A DNA stretch of 64,000 nucleotides from the NCBI RefSeq assembly GCF_029227915.1, contig NC_079880.1, forward strand, positions 29,011,501 through 29,075,500, in the 5' to 3' direction. Both the position numbers and the translations under genes were made by a program. The notes under the pieces are model-generated. The model did not search any database and was not told the origin of the DNA. It worked only from the letters and a program-made list of their open reading frames with translations. Of this stretch, positions 48,701 through 61,946 are shown piece after piece; positions within the stretch are counted from its first letter, which is position 1, and the number at the start of each line of letters is the position of its first letter. Source of the DNA: Hydractinia symbiolongicarpus. Its lineage: Eukaryota > Cnidaria > Hydrozoa > Anthoathecata > Hydractiniidae.

Positions 48701-51700
48701 GAAATCGCGGGTTTTCGTTTGCCGGCAATTAAACCTCTTTCATTAAGCGTCTCATCAAAAATGAAAACATTTTTGAAAACTGCAAGTCTCATCGGCTTTA
48801 GTGGTGAAATAATAATATAAAAAATCGTTCGGGAAATGGGTTTACTCCCTGGGTACTTTCTTTGTATACTTTTAAATATACGGGCCAAGCCCGGGAGTTA
48901 CGGAAAATGGCGGGTTTTCGTTTGCCGGCGATTAAACTTCTTTTAATCAGCGTCTCATCAAAAATGAAAACATTTTTGAAAACTACAAGTCTCATGGGCT
49001 TTACTGGTTAAATAATAATTTAAAAAATCGTTCGGGAAATGAATTTACTCCCTGGGTACTTTTTTTGTGTACTTTTGACTTTCCAGGCCGAGTCCGGGAT
49101 TTACGGGAAATCGCAGGTTTTCGTTTGCCGACGATTAAACCTCTTTCATTAAGCGTCTCATTAAAAATGAAAACATTTTTGAAAACTACAAGTCTCATGC
49201 GTTTTAGTGGTGAAAAAATAATTTAAAAAATCGTTCGGGAAATGAGTTTACTTCCTGGGTACTTTCTTTGTATACATTCGACTACACGGGCCAAGCCCGG
49301 GATTTAGGGGAAATTGCTGGTTTTCGTTTGCCGGCAATTAAACCTCTTTCATTAAGCGTCTCATCAAAAATGAAAACATTTTTGAAAACTGCAAGTCTCA
49401 TGGGCTTTAGTGGTGAAATAATAATATAAAAAATCGTTCGGGAAATGGGTTTACTCCCTGGGTACTTTCTTTGTATACTTTTGACTATACGGGCCAAGCC
49501 CGGGATTTACGGAAAATCGCGGGTTTTCGTTTGCCGGCGATTAAACTTCTTTTATTTAGCGTCTCATCAAAAATGAAAACATTTTTGAAAACTACAAGTC
49601 TTATGCGTTTTAGTGGTGAAAAAATAATTTAAAAAATCGTTCTGGAAATGAGTTTACTCAGAGGGTACTTTCTTTGTATACATTCGACTATGCGGGCCAA
49701 GCCCGGGATTTACGGGAAATCGCGGGTTTTCGTTTGCCGGCGATTAAACCTCTTTCATTAAGCGTCTCATCAAAAATGAAAACATTTTTGAAAACTACAA
49801 GCCTCATGCGTTTTAGTGGTGAAAACATAATTTAAAAAATCGTTCGGGAAATGAGTTTACTCCCTGGGTACTTTCTTTGTATACTTTTGACTATACGGGC
49901 CAAGCCCGGGATTTACGGAAAATCGCGGGTTTTCGTTTGCCGGCGATTAAACTTCTTTTATTCAGCGTCTCATCAAAAATGAAAACATTTTTGAAAACTG
50001 CAAGTCTCATGGGCTTTAGTGGTGAAATAATAATATAAAAAATCGTTCGGGAAATGGGTTTACTCCCTGGGTACTTTCTTTGTATACTTTTGACTATACG
50101 GGCCAAGCCCGGGATTTACGGGAAATCGCGGGTTTTCGTTTGCCGGCGATTAAACTTCTTTTAATCAGCGTCTCATCAAAAATGAAAACATTTTTGAAAA
50201 CTTCAAGACTTATGCGTTTTAGTGGTAAAAAAATAATTTAAAAAATCGTTCTGGAAATGAGTTTACTCACAGGGTACTTTCTTTGTATACATTCAACTAT
50301 GCGGGCCAAGCCCGGGATTTACGGGAAATCGCGGGTTTTCGTTTGCCGGCAATTAAACCTCTTTCAATAAGCGTCTCATCAAAAATGAAAACATTTTTGA
50401 AAACTGCAAGTCTCATGGGCTTTAGTGGTGAAATAATAATATAAAAAATCGTTCGGGAAATGGGTTTACTCCCTGGGTACTTTCTTTGTATACTTTTAAA
50501 TATACGGGCCAAGCCCGGGAGTTACGGAAAATGGCGGGTTTTCGTTTGCCGGCGATTAAACTTCTTTTAATCAGCGTCTCATCAAAAATGAAAACATTTT
50601 TGAAAACTACAAGTCTCATGGGCTTTACTGGTTAAATAATAATTTAAAAAATCGTTCGGGAAATGAATTTACTCCCTGGGTACTTTTTTTGTGTACTTTT
50701 GACTTTCCAGGCCGAGTCCGGGATTTACGGGAAATTGCAGGTTTTCGTTTGCCGACGATTAAACCTCTTTCATTAAGCGTCTCATTAAAAACGAAAACAT
50801 TTTTGAAAACTACAAGTCTCATGCGTTTTAGTGGTGAAAAAATAATTTAAAAAATCGTTCGGTAAATGAGTTTACTTCCTGGGTACTTTCTTTGTATACA
50901 TTCGACTACACGGGCCAAGCCCGGGATTTAGGGGAAATTGCTGGTTTTCGTTTGCCGGCAATTAAACCTCTTTCATTAAGCGTCTCATCAAAAATGAAAA
51001 CATTTTTGAAAACTGCAAGTCTCATGGGCTTTAGTGGTGAAATAATAATATAAAAAATCGTTCGGGAAATGGGTTTACTCCCTGGGTACTTTCTTTGTAT
51101 ACTTTTGACTATACGGGCCAAGCCCGGGATTTACGGAAAATCGCGGGTTTTCGTTTGCCGGCGATTAAACTTCTTTTATTTAGCGTCTCATCAAAAATGA
51201 AAACATTTTTGAAAACTACAAGTCTTATGCGTTTTAGTGGTGAAAAAATAATTTAAAAAATCGTTCTGGAAATGAGTTTACTCAGAGGGTACTTTCTTTG
51301 TATACATTCGACTATGCGGGCCAAGCCCGGGATTTACGGGAAATCGCGGGTTTTCGTTTGCCGGCGATTAAACCTCTTTCATTAAGCGTCTCATCAAAAA
51401 TGAAAACATTTTTGAAAACTACAAGTCTCATGCGTTTTAGTGGTGAAAACATAATTTAAAAAATCGTTCGGGAAATGAGTTTACTCCCTGGGTACTTTCT
51501 TTGTATACTTTTGACTATACGGGCCAAGCCCGGGATTTACGGAAAATCGCGGGTTTTCGTTTGCCGGCGATTAAACTTCTTTTATTCAGCGTCTCATCAA
51601 AAATGAAAACATTTTTGAAAACTACAAGTCTTATGCGTTTTAGTGGTGAAAAAATAATTTAAAAAACCGTTCTGGAAATGAGTTTACTCACAGGGTACTT

Positions 51701-52785
51701 TCTTTGTATACATTCGACTATGCGGGCCAAGCCCGGGATTTACGGGAAATCGCGGGTTTTCGTTTGCCGGCGATTAAACCTCTTTCATTAAGCGTCTCAT
51801 CAAAAATGAAAACATTTTTGAAAACTACAAGTCTCATGCGTTTTAGTGGTGAAAACATAATTTAAAAAATCGTTCGGGAAATGAGTTTACTCCCTGGGCA
51901 CTTTCTTTGTATACATTCGACTACACGGGCCAAGCCCGGGATTTAGGGGAAATCGCTGGTTTTCGTTTGCCGGCGATAAAACCTCTTTCATTAAGCGTCT
52001 CATCAAAAATGAAAACATTTCTGAAAACTACAAGTCTCATGCGTTTTAGTGGTGAAATAATAATTTAAAAATCCTTTGGGAAATGAATTTACACCCTGGG
52101 TACTTTCTTTGTATACTTTTGACTATACGGGTTGAGTACCGGATTTACGGGAAATCGGAGGTTTTCGTTTGCCGGCGATTAAACTTCTTTTATTCAGCGT
52201 CTCATCAAAAATGAAAACATTTTTGAAAACTGCAAGTCTCATGGGCTTTAGTGGTGAAATAATAATATAAAAAATCGTTCGGGAAATGGGTTTACTCCCT
52301 GGGTACTTTCTTTGTATACTTTTGACTATACGGGCCAAGCCCGGGATTTACGGAAAATCGCGGGTTTTCGTTTGCCGGCGATTAAACTTCTTTTATTCAG
52401 CGTCTCATCGAAAATGAAAACATTTTTGAAAACTACAAGTCTTATGCGTTTTAGTGTTGAAAAAATAATTTAAAAAATCGTTCTGGAAATGAGTTTACTC
52501 ACAGGGTACTTTCTTTGTATACATTTGACTATGCGGGCCAAGCCCGGGATTTACGGGAAATCGCGGGTTTTCGTTAGCCGGCGATTAAACCTCTTTCATT
52601 AGGCGTCTCATCAAAAATGAAAACATTTTTGAAAACTACAAGTCTCATGCGTTTTAGTGGTGAAAAGATAGTTTAAAAATCGTTCGGGAAATGAGTTTAC
52701 ACCCTGGGTACTTTCTTTGTATACTTTTGATTTTACGGGCTGAGACCGGGGTTTACGGGAAATGGCGGGTTTTCGTTTGCCGGCG
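45780..52785. repeat. About 2.5-kb segmental duplication at 4,464-bp offset with internal 1,624-bp repeat
   Basis: The stretch from about 45,785 to 48,320 matches about 50,248 to 52,784. Diagnostic words recur at 4,463-4,464 bp: CATTCAACTATGCGGG, CCCTGGGCACTTTC (47,435 and 51,899), ACGGGTTGAGTACCGG, AAATCGGAGG and TTTACGGGCTGAGACCGG. A second layer is a 1,624-bp (8-monomer) repeat: 48,673-50,296 and 50,297 onward. The three related copies differ by few substitutions and by small length changes in T runs. Confidence 0.85.
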
Positions 52786-53954
52786 ATTAAACTTCTTTTA
52801 TTTAACGTCTCATCAAGAATGAAAACATTTTTGAAAACTACAAGTCTCATGCGTTTTAGTGGTGAAAAAATAATTTAAAAAATAGTTGGGGAAATGAGTT
52901 TACTCCCTGGGTACTTTCTTTGTATAATTTTGACTTTACAGGCCGAGTCCGGGATTTACAGGAAATCGCGGGTTTTTGTTTGCCGGCGATTAAACTTCTT
53001 TTGTTTAGCGTCTCATCAAAAATGAAAACATTTTTGAAAACTACAAGTCTTATGCGTTTTAGTGGTGAAAAAATAATTTAAAAAATCGTTCTGGAAATGA
53101 GTTTACTCACAGGGTACTTTCTTTGTATACATTCGACTATACGGCCCAAGCCCGGGATTTACGGGAAATCGCGGGTTGTCGTTTGCCGGCGATTAAACCT
53201 CTTTCATTAGGCGTCTCATAAAAAATGAAAACATTTTTGAAAACTACAAGTCTTATGCGTTTTAGTGGTGAAAAAAATATTTAAAAAATCGTTCGGTAAA
53301 TGAGTTTACTCCCTGGGTACTTTCTTTGTGTAAATTCGACTACAAGGGCCAGGCCCGGCAATTACGGGAAATGGCGGGTTTTCGTTTGCCGGCGATTAAA
53401 CTTCTCTTATTCAGTGTCTCATCAAAAATGAAAACATTTTTGAAAACTACAATTCTCATGCGTTTTAGTGGTGAAAAGATAATTTAAAAAATCGTTTTGG
53501 AAATGAGTTTACACACAGGGTACTTTCTTTGTATACATTCGACTATACGGGCCAAGCCCGGGATTTACGGGAAATCGCGGGTTTTCGTTTGCTGGCGATT
53601 AAACTTCTTTTATTCAGCGTCTCATCAAAAATGAAAACATTTTGGAAAACTGCAAGTCTCATGGGCTTTAGTGGTGAAATAATAATATAAAAAATCGTTC
53701 GGTAAATGAGTTTACTCCCTGGGTACTTTCTTTATGTAAATTCGACTACAAGGGCCAGGCCCGGCAATTACGGGAAATGGCGGGTTTTCGTTTGCCGGCG
53801 ATTAAACTTCTCTTATTCAGTGTCTCATCAAAATTGAAAACATTTTTGAAAACTACAATTCTCATGCGTTTTAGTGGTGAAAAGATAATTTAAAAAATCG
53901 TTTTGGAAATGAGTTTACTCACAAGGTACTTTCTTTGTATACATTCGACTATAC

Positions 53955-53956
53955 GT
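53955..53956. other. Monomer lacking 38 bp (copy 1)
   Basis: GACTATACG joins directly to TTTGCCGGCG. The missing 38 bp run from GGCCAAGCCC through the ACGGG-loop palindrome to GGTTTTCG, so this monomer is about 165 bp and lacks the G+C-rich dyad completely. A CG at each edge gives 2-bp microhomology. The same junction occurs at 55,740, 61,172 and 61,945. Confidence 0.9.
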
Positions 53957-55739
53957 TTGCCGGCGATTAAACTTCTTTTATTCAGCGTCTCATCAAAAAT
54001 GAAAACATTTTTGAAAACTGCAAGTCTCATGGGCTTTAGTGGTGAAATAATAATATAAAAAATCGTTCGGGAAATGGGTTTACTCCCTGGGTACTTTCTT
54101 TGTATACTTTTGACTATACGGGCCAAGCCCGGATTTACGGAAAATCGCGGGTTTTCGTTTGCCGGCGATTAAACCTCTTTCATTAGGCGTCTCATGAAAA
54201 ATGAAAACATTTTTGAAAACTACAAGTCTTATGCGTTTTAGTGGTGAAAAATGTATTTAAAAAATCGTTCGGTAAATGAGTTTACTCCCTGGGTACTTTC
54301 TTTGTGTAAATTCGACTACAAAGGCCAGGCCCGGCAATTACGGGAAATGGCGGGTTTTCGTTTGCCGGCGATTAAACTTCTTTTATTCAGTGTCTCATCA
54401 AAAATGAAAACATTTTTGAAAACTACAATTCTCATGCGTTTTAGTGGTGAAAAGATAATTTAAAAAATCGTTTTGGAAATGAGTTTACTCACAGGGTACT
54501 TTCTTTGTATACATTCGACTATACGGGCCAAGCCCGGGATTTACGGGAAATTGCGGGTTTTCGTTTGCCGGCGATTAAACCACTTTCATCAAGCGTCTCA
54601 TCAAAAATGAAAACATTTCTGAAAACTACAAGTCTCATGCGTTTTAGTGGTGAAAAAATAATTTAAAAAATCGTTCAGGAAATGAGTTTACTTCCTGGGT
54701 ACTTTCTTTGTATACTATTGACTATACGGCCGAGTCCGGGATTTACGGGAAGTTGCGGGTTTCCGTTTGCCGGCGATTAAACTTCTTTTATTCTGCGTCT
54801 CATCAAAAATGAAAACATTTTTAAAAACTACAAGTCTCATGGGCTTTAGAGGTGAAATAATAATTTAAAAAATCGTTCGGGTAATGAGTTTACACCCTTG
54901 GTACTTTCTTTGTATACTTTTGACTATACCGGCAAAGCCCGGGATTTACAGGAAATCGCGGGTTCTTGTTTGCCGGCGATTAAACTTCTTTTGTTCAGCG
55001 TCTCATCAAAAATGAAAACATTTTTGAAAACTACAAGTCTCATGCGTTTTAGTGGTGAAAAGATAATTTAAAAATCGTTCGGGAAATGAGTTTACACCCT
55101 GGATACTTTCTTTGTATACTTTTGATTATACGGGCCGAGGCCGGGGTTTACGGGAAATGGCGGGTTTTCGTTTGTGGGCGATTATACTTCTTTTATTCAA
55201 CGTCTCATCAAAAATGAAAACATTTTTGAAAACTACAAGTCTCATGCGTTTTAGTGGTGAAAAGATAATTTAAAAATCGTTCGGGAAATGAGTTTACACC
55301 CTGGGTACTTTCTTTGTATACTTTTGACTTTACAGGCCGAGTCCGGGATTTACGGGAAATCGCAGGTTTTCGTTTGCCGGCGTTTAAACTGCTTTTATTC
55401 AGCGTCTCATCAAAAATGAAAACAAGTTTGAGGACTACAAGTCTCATGCGTTTTAGTGGTGAAAAAATAATTTAAAAAATCGTTCGGGAAATGAGTTTAC
55501 TCCCTGGGTACTTTCTTTGTATACTTTTGACTATACGGGCCAGGCCCGGCAATTACGGGAAATGGCGGGTTTTCGTTTGCCGGCGATTAAACTTCTCTTA
55601 TTCAGTGTCTCATCAAAAATGAAAACATTTTTGAAAACTACAATTCTCATGCGTTTTAGTGGTGAAAAGATAATTTAAAAAATCGTTTTGGAAATGAGTT
55701 TACTCACAAGGTACTTTCTTTGTATACATTCGACTATAC

Positions 55740-55741
55740 GT
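55740..55741. other. Monomer lacking 38 bp (copy 2)
   Basis: Same TATACG-TTTGCCGG junction as at 53,955, inside the 1,785-bp-offset duplication; clearly a descendant by duplication rather than a second deletion. Confidence 0.9.
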
Positions 55742-58700
55742 TTGCCGGCGATTAAACTTCTTTTATTCAGCGTCTCATCAAAAATGAAAACATTTTTGAA
55801 AACTGCAAGTCTCATGGGCTTTAGTGGTGAAATAATAATATAAAAAATCGTTCGGGAAATGGGTTTACTCCCTGGGTACTTTCTTTGTATACTTTTGACT
55901 ATACGGGCCAAGCCCGGATTTACGGAAAATCGCGGGTTTTCGTTTGCCGGCGATTAAACCTCTTTCATTAGGCGTCTCATGAAAAATGAAAACATTTTTG
56001 AAAACTACAAGTCTTATGCGTTTTAGTGGTGAAAAATGTATTTAAAAAATCGTTCGGTAAATGAGTTTACTCCCTGGGTACTTTCTTTGTGTAAATTCGA
56101 CTACAAGGGCCAGGCCCGGCAATTACGGGAAATGGCGGGTTTTCGTTTGCCGGCGATTAAACTTCTTTTATTCAGTGTCTCATCAAAAATGAAAACATTT
56201 TTGAAAACTACAATTCTCATGCGTTTTAGTGGTGAAAAGATAATTTAAAAAATCGTTTTGGAAATGAGTTTACTCACAGGGTACTTTCTTTGTATACATT
56301 CGACTATACGGGCCAAGCCCGGGATTTACGGGAAATTGCGGGTTTTCGTTTGCCGGCGATTAAACCACTTTCATCAAGCGTCTCATCAAAAATGAAAACA
56401 TTTCTGAAAACTACAAGTCTCATGCGTTTTAGTGGTGAAAAAATAATTTAAAAAATCGTTCAGGAAATGAGTTTACTTCCTGGGTACTTTCTTTGTATAC
56501 TATTGACTATACGGCCGAGTCCGGGATTTACGGGAAGTCGCGGGTTTCCGTTTGCCGGCGATTAAACTTCTTTTATTCTGCGTCTCATCAAAAATGAAAA
56601 CATTTTTAAAAACTACAAGTCTCATGCGTTTTAGTGGTGAAAAGATAATTTAAAAATCGTTCGGGAAAGGAGTTTACACCCTGGGTACTTTCTTTGTATA
56701 CTTTTGACTTTACAGGCCGAGTCCGGGATTTACGGGAAATCGCAGGTTTTCGTTTGCCGGCGTTTAAACTGCTTTTATTCAGCGTCTCATCAAAAATGAA
56801 AACAAGTTTGAGGACTACAAGTCTCATGCGTTTTAGTGGTGAAAAAATAATTTAAAAAATCGTTCGGGAAATGAGTTTACTCCCTGGGTACTTTCTTTGT
56901 ATACTTTTGACTATACGGGCCAGGCCCGGCAATTACGGGAAATGGCGGGTTTTCGTTTGCCGGCGATTAAACTTCTTTTATTCAGTGTCTCATCAAAAAT
57001 GAAAACATTTTTGAAAACTACAAGTCTCATGCGTTTTAGTGGTGAAAAATATATTTAAAAAATCGTTCGGTAAATGAGTTTACTCCCTGGGTACTTTCTT
57101 TGTGTAAATTCGACTACAAGGGCCAGGCCCGGCAATTACAGGAAATGGCGGGTTTTCGTTTGCCGGCGATTAAACTTCTTTTATTCAGTGTCTCATCAAA
57201 AATGAAAACATTTTTGAAAACTACAATTCTCATGCGTTTTAGTGGTGAAAAGATAATTTAAAAAATCGTTTTGGAAATGAGTTTACTCACAGGGTACTTT
57301 CTTTGTATACATTCGACTATACGGGCCAAGCCCGGGATTTACGGGAAATTGCGGGTTTTCGTTTGCCGGCGATTAAACCACTTTCATTAAGCGTCTCATC
57401 AAAAATGAAAACATTTCTGAAAACTACAAGCCTCATGCGTTTTAGTGGTGAAAAAATAATTTAAAAAATCGTTTAGGAAATGAGTTTACTTCCTGGGTAC
57501 TTTCTTTGTATACTATTGACTATACGGCCGAGTCCGGGATTTACGTGAAGTCGCGGGTTTCCGTTTGCCGGCGATTAAACTTCTTTTATTCTGCGTCTCA
57601 TCAAAAATGAAAACATTTTTAAAAACTACAAGTCTCATGGGTTTTAGAGGTGAAATAAGAATTTAAAAAATCGTTCAGGTAATGAGTTTACACCCTTGGT
57701 ACTTTCTTTGTATACTTTTGACTATACCGGCAAAGCCCGGGATTTACAGGAAATCGCGGGTTTTTGTTTGGCGGCGATTAAACTTCTTTTGTTCAGCGTC
57801 TCATCAAAAATGAAAACATTTTTGAAAACTACAAGTCTCATGCGTTTTAGTGGTGAAAAGATAATTTAAAAATCGTTCGGGAAATGAGTTTACACCCTGG
57901 GTACTTTCTTTGTATACTTTTGATTATACGGGCCGAGGCCGGGGTTTACGGGAAATGGCGGGTTTTCGTTTGTTGGCGATTAAACTTCTTTTATTCAACG
58001 TCTCATCAAAAATGAAAACATTTTTGAAAACTACAAGTCTCATGCGTTTTAGTGGTGAAAAGATAATTTAAAAATCGTTCGGGAAATGAGTTTACACCCT
58101 GGGTACTTTCTTTGTATACTTTTGACTTTACAGGCCGAGTCCGGGATTTACGGGAAATCGCAGGTTTTCGTTTGCCGGCGTTTAAACTGCTTTTATTCAG
58201 CGTCTCATCAAAAATGAAAACAAGTTTGAGGACTACAAGTCTCATGCGTTTTGTGGTGAAAAAATAATTTAAAAAATCGTTCGGGAAATGAGTTTACTCC
58301 CTGGGTACTTTCTTTGTATACTTTTGACTATACGGGCCAAGCCCGGGATTTACAGGAAATTGCAGGTTTTCGTTTGCCGGCGATTAAACTTCTTTCGTTC
58401 AGCGGCTCATCAAAAATGAAAACATTTCTGAAAACTACAAGTCTCATGCGTTTTAGTGGTGAAAAAATAATTTAAAAAATCGTTCAGGAAATGAGTTTAC
58501 TCCCTGGGTACTTTCTTTGTATACTTTTGACTATACGGCCGAGTCCGGGATTTACGGGAAGTCGCGGGTTTCCGTTTGCCGGCGATTAAACTTCTTTTAC
58601 TCTGCGTCTCATCAAAAATGAAAACATTTTTAAAAACTACAAGTCTCATGGGCTTTAGAGGTGAAATAATAATTTAAAAAATCGTTCGGGTAATGAGTTT

Positions 58701-61171
58701 ACACCCTGGGTACTTTCTTTGTATACTTTTGACTATACGGGCTGAGTCTGGGATTTCCGGGAAATCGCAGGTTTTCGTTTGCCGGCAATTAAACTTCTTT
58801 TATTCAGCTTCTCATCAAAAATGAAAACATTTTTGAAAACTACAAGTCTGATGCGTTTTAGTGGTGAAAAAATAATTTAAAAAATCGTTCGTGAAATGAG
58901 TTTACTCCCTTGGTACTTTCTTTGTATACTTTTGACTATACGGGCCAAGCCCAGGATTTACAGGAAATCGCGGGTTTTCGTTTGCCGGCGATTAAACTTC
59001 TTTTGTTCAGCGTCTCAATAAAAATGAAAACATTTTTAAAAACTACAAGTCTCATGCGTTTTAGTGGTGAAAAAAATATTTAAAAAATCGTTCGGGAAAT
59101 GAGTTTACTCCCTGGGTACTTTTTTTGTATACATTCAACTACACGGGCCAAGCCCGGCAATTACGGGAAATGGCGGGTTTTCGTTTGCCGGCGATTAAAC
59201 TTCTTTTATTCAGTGTCTCATCAAAAATGAAAACATTTTTGAAAACTACAATTCTCATGCGTTTTAGTGGTGAAAAGATAATTTAAAAAATCGTTTTGGA
59301 AATGAGTTTACTCACAGGGTACTTTCTTTGTATACATTCGACTATACGGGCCAAGCCCGGGATTTACGGGAAATTGCGGGTTTTCGTTTGCCGGCGATTA
59401 AACCACTTTCATCAAGCGTCTCATCAAAAATGAAAACATTTCTGAAAACTACAAGTCTCATGCGTTTTAGTGGTGAAAAAATAATTTAAAAAATCGTTCA
59501 GGAAATGAGTTTACTTCCTGGGTACTTTCTTTGTATACTATTGACTATACGGCCGAGTCCGGGATTTACGGGAAGTCGCGGGTTTCCGTTTGCCGGCGAT
59601 TAAACTTCTTTTATTCTGCGTCTCATCAAAAATGAAAACATTTTTAAAAACTACAAGTCTCATGGGTTTTAGAGGTGAAATAATAATTTAAAAAATCGTT
59701 CGGGTAATGAGTTTACACCCTTGGTACTTTCTTTGTATACTTTTGACTATACCGGCAAAGCCCGGGATTTACAGGAAATCGCGGGTTTTTGTTTGCCGGC
59801 GATTAAACTTCTTTTGTTCAGCGTCTCATCAAAAATGAAAACATTTTTGAAAAGTACAAGTCTCATGCGTTTTAGTGGTGAAAAGATAATTTAAAAATCG
59901 TTCGGGAAATGAGTTTACTCCCTGGGTACTTTCTTTGTATACTTTTGATTATACGGGCCGAGGCCGGGGTTTACGGGAAATGGCGGGTTTTCGTTTGTTG
60001 GCGATTAAACTTCTTTTATTCAACGTCTCATCAAAAATGAAAACATTTTTGAAAACTACAAGTCTCATGCGTTTTAGTGGTGAAAAGATAATTTAAAAAT
60101 CGTTCGGGAAATGAGTTTACACCCTGGGTACTTTCTTTGTATACTTTTGACTTTACAGGCCGAGTCCGGGATTTACGGGAAATCGCAGGTTTTCGTTTGC
60201 CGGCGTTTAAACTGCTTTTATTCAGCGTCTCATCAAAAATGGAAACAAGTTTGAGGACTACAAGTCTCATGCGTTTTAGTGGTGAAAAAATATATTAAAA
60301 AATCGTTCGGGAAATGAGTTTACTCCCTGGGTACTTTCTTTGTATACTTTTGACTATACGGGCCAAGCCCGGGATTTACAGGAAATTGCAGGTTTTCGTT
60401 TGCCGGCGATTAAACTTCTTTCGTTCAGCGGCTCATCAAAAATGAAAACATTTCTGAAAACTACAAGTCTCATGCGTTTTAGTGGTGAAAAAATAATTTA
60501 AAAAATCGTTCAGGAAATGAGTTTACTCCCTGGGTACTTTCTTTGTATACTTTTGACTATACGGGCCAAGCCCGGGATTTACAGGAAATTGCAGGTTTCC
60601 GTTTGCCGGCGATTAAACTTCTTTTACTCTGCGTCTCATCAAAAATGAAAACATTTTTAAAAACTACAAGTCTCATGGGCTTTAGAGGTGAAATAATAAT
60701 TTAAAAAATCGTTCGGGTAATGAGTTTACACCCTGGGTACTTTCTTTGTATACTTTTGACTATACGGGCTGAGTCTGGGATTTCCGGGAAATCGCAGGTT
60801 TTCGTTTGCCGGCGATTAAACTTCTTTTATTCAGCTTCTCATCAAAAATGAAAACATTTTTGAAAACTACAAGTCTGATGCGTTTTAGTGGTGAAAAAAT
60901 AATTTAAAAAATCGTTCGTGAAATGAGTTTACTCCCTTGGTACTTTCTTCGTATACTTTTGACTATACGGGCCAAGCCCAGGATTTACAGGAAATCGCGG
61001 GTTTTCGTTTGCCGGCGATTAAACTTCTTTTGTTCAGCGTCTCAATAAAAATGAAAACATTTTTGAAAACTACAATTCTCATGCGTTTTAGTGGTGAAAA
61101 GATAATTTAAAAAATCGTTTTGGAAATGAGTTTACTCACAGGGTACTTTCTTTGTATACATTCGACTATAC

Positions 61172-61173
61172 GT
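61172..61173. other. Monomer lacking 38 bp (copy 3)
   Basis: Same junction as at 53,955, with the upstream word CTCACAGGGTAC instead of CTCACAAGGTAC. It is followed by the same downstream monomer (CTGCAAGTCTCATGGGC, AATAATATAAAAAATCG). Confidence 0.9.
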
Positions 61174-61944
61174 TTGCCGGCGATTAAACTTCTTTTATTC
61201 AGCGTCTCATCAAAAATGAAAACATTTTTGAAAACTGCAAGTCTCATGGGCTTTAGTGGTGAAATAATAATATAAAAAATCGTTCGGGAAATGGGTTTAC
61301 TCCCTGGGTACTTTCTTTGTATACTTTTGACTATACGGGCCAAGCCCGGATTTACGGAAAATCGCGGGTTTTCGTTTGCCGGCGATTAAACCTCTTTCAT
61401 TAGGCGTCTCATGAAAAATGAAAACATTTTTGAAAACTACAAGTCTCATGCGTTTTAGTGGTGAAAAAATAATTTAAAAAATCGTTCGTGAAATGAGTTT
61501 ACTCCCTTGGTACTTTCTTTGTATACTTTTGACTATACGGGCCAAGCCCAGGATTTACAGGAAATCGCGGGTTTTCGTTTGCCGGCGATTAAACTTCTTT
61601 TGTTCAGCGTCTCACCAAAAATGAAAACATTTTTGAAAACTACAAGTCTCATGCGTTTTAGTGGTGAAAAAAATATTTAAAAAATCGTTCGGGAAATGAG
61701 TTTACTCCCTGGGTACTTTTTTTGTATACATTCAACTACACGGGCCAAGCCCGGCAATTACGGGAAATGGCGGGTTTTCGTTTGCCGGCGATTAAACTTC
61801 TTTTATTCAGTGTCTCATCAAAAATGAAAACATTTTTGAAAACTACAATTCTCATGCGTTTTAGTGGTGAAAAGATAATTTAAAAAATCGTTTTGGAAAT
61901 GAGTTTACTCACAGGGTACTTTCTTTGTATACATTCGACTATAC

Positions 61945-61946
61945 GT
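61945..61946. other. Monomer lacking 38 bp (copy 4)
   Basis: Same junction again, 773 bp after copy 3. Downstream it switches to a different monomer type (GATTATACGGGCCGAGGCCGG) within 170 bp, so a recombination joined two haplotypes here. Confidence 0.9.

Larger units (their letters stand above)
53750..56620. repeat. 1,785-bp-offset duplication carrying the 38-bp-deleted monomer
   Basis: The stretch 53,750-54,835 matches 55,535-56,620. Both copies contain CACAAGGTACTTTC, the 38-bp-deleted monomer, AAGCCCGGATTTACGG (1-bp loss), CATGAAAAATG, GTGAAAAATGTATTT and CTATTGACTATACGGCC. The offset is nine monomers minus 42 bp, which the deletions account for. Confidence 0.8.
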
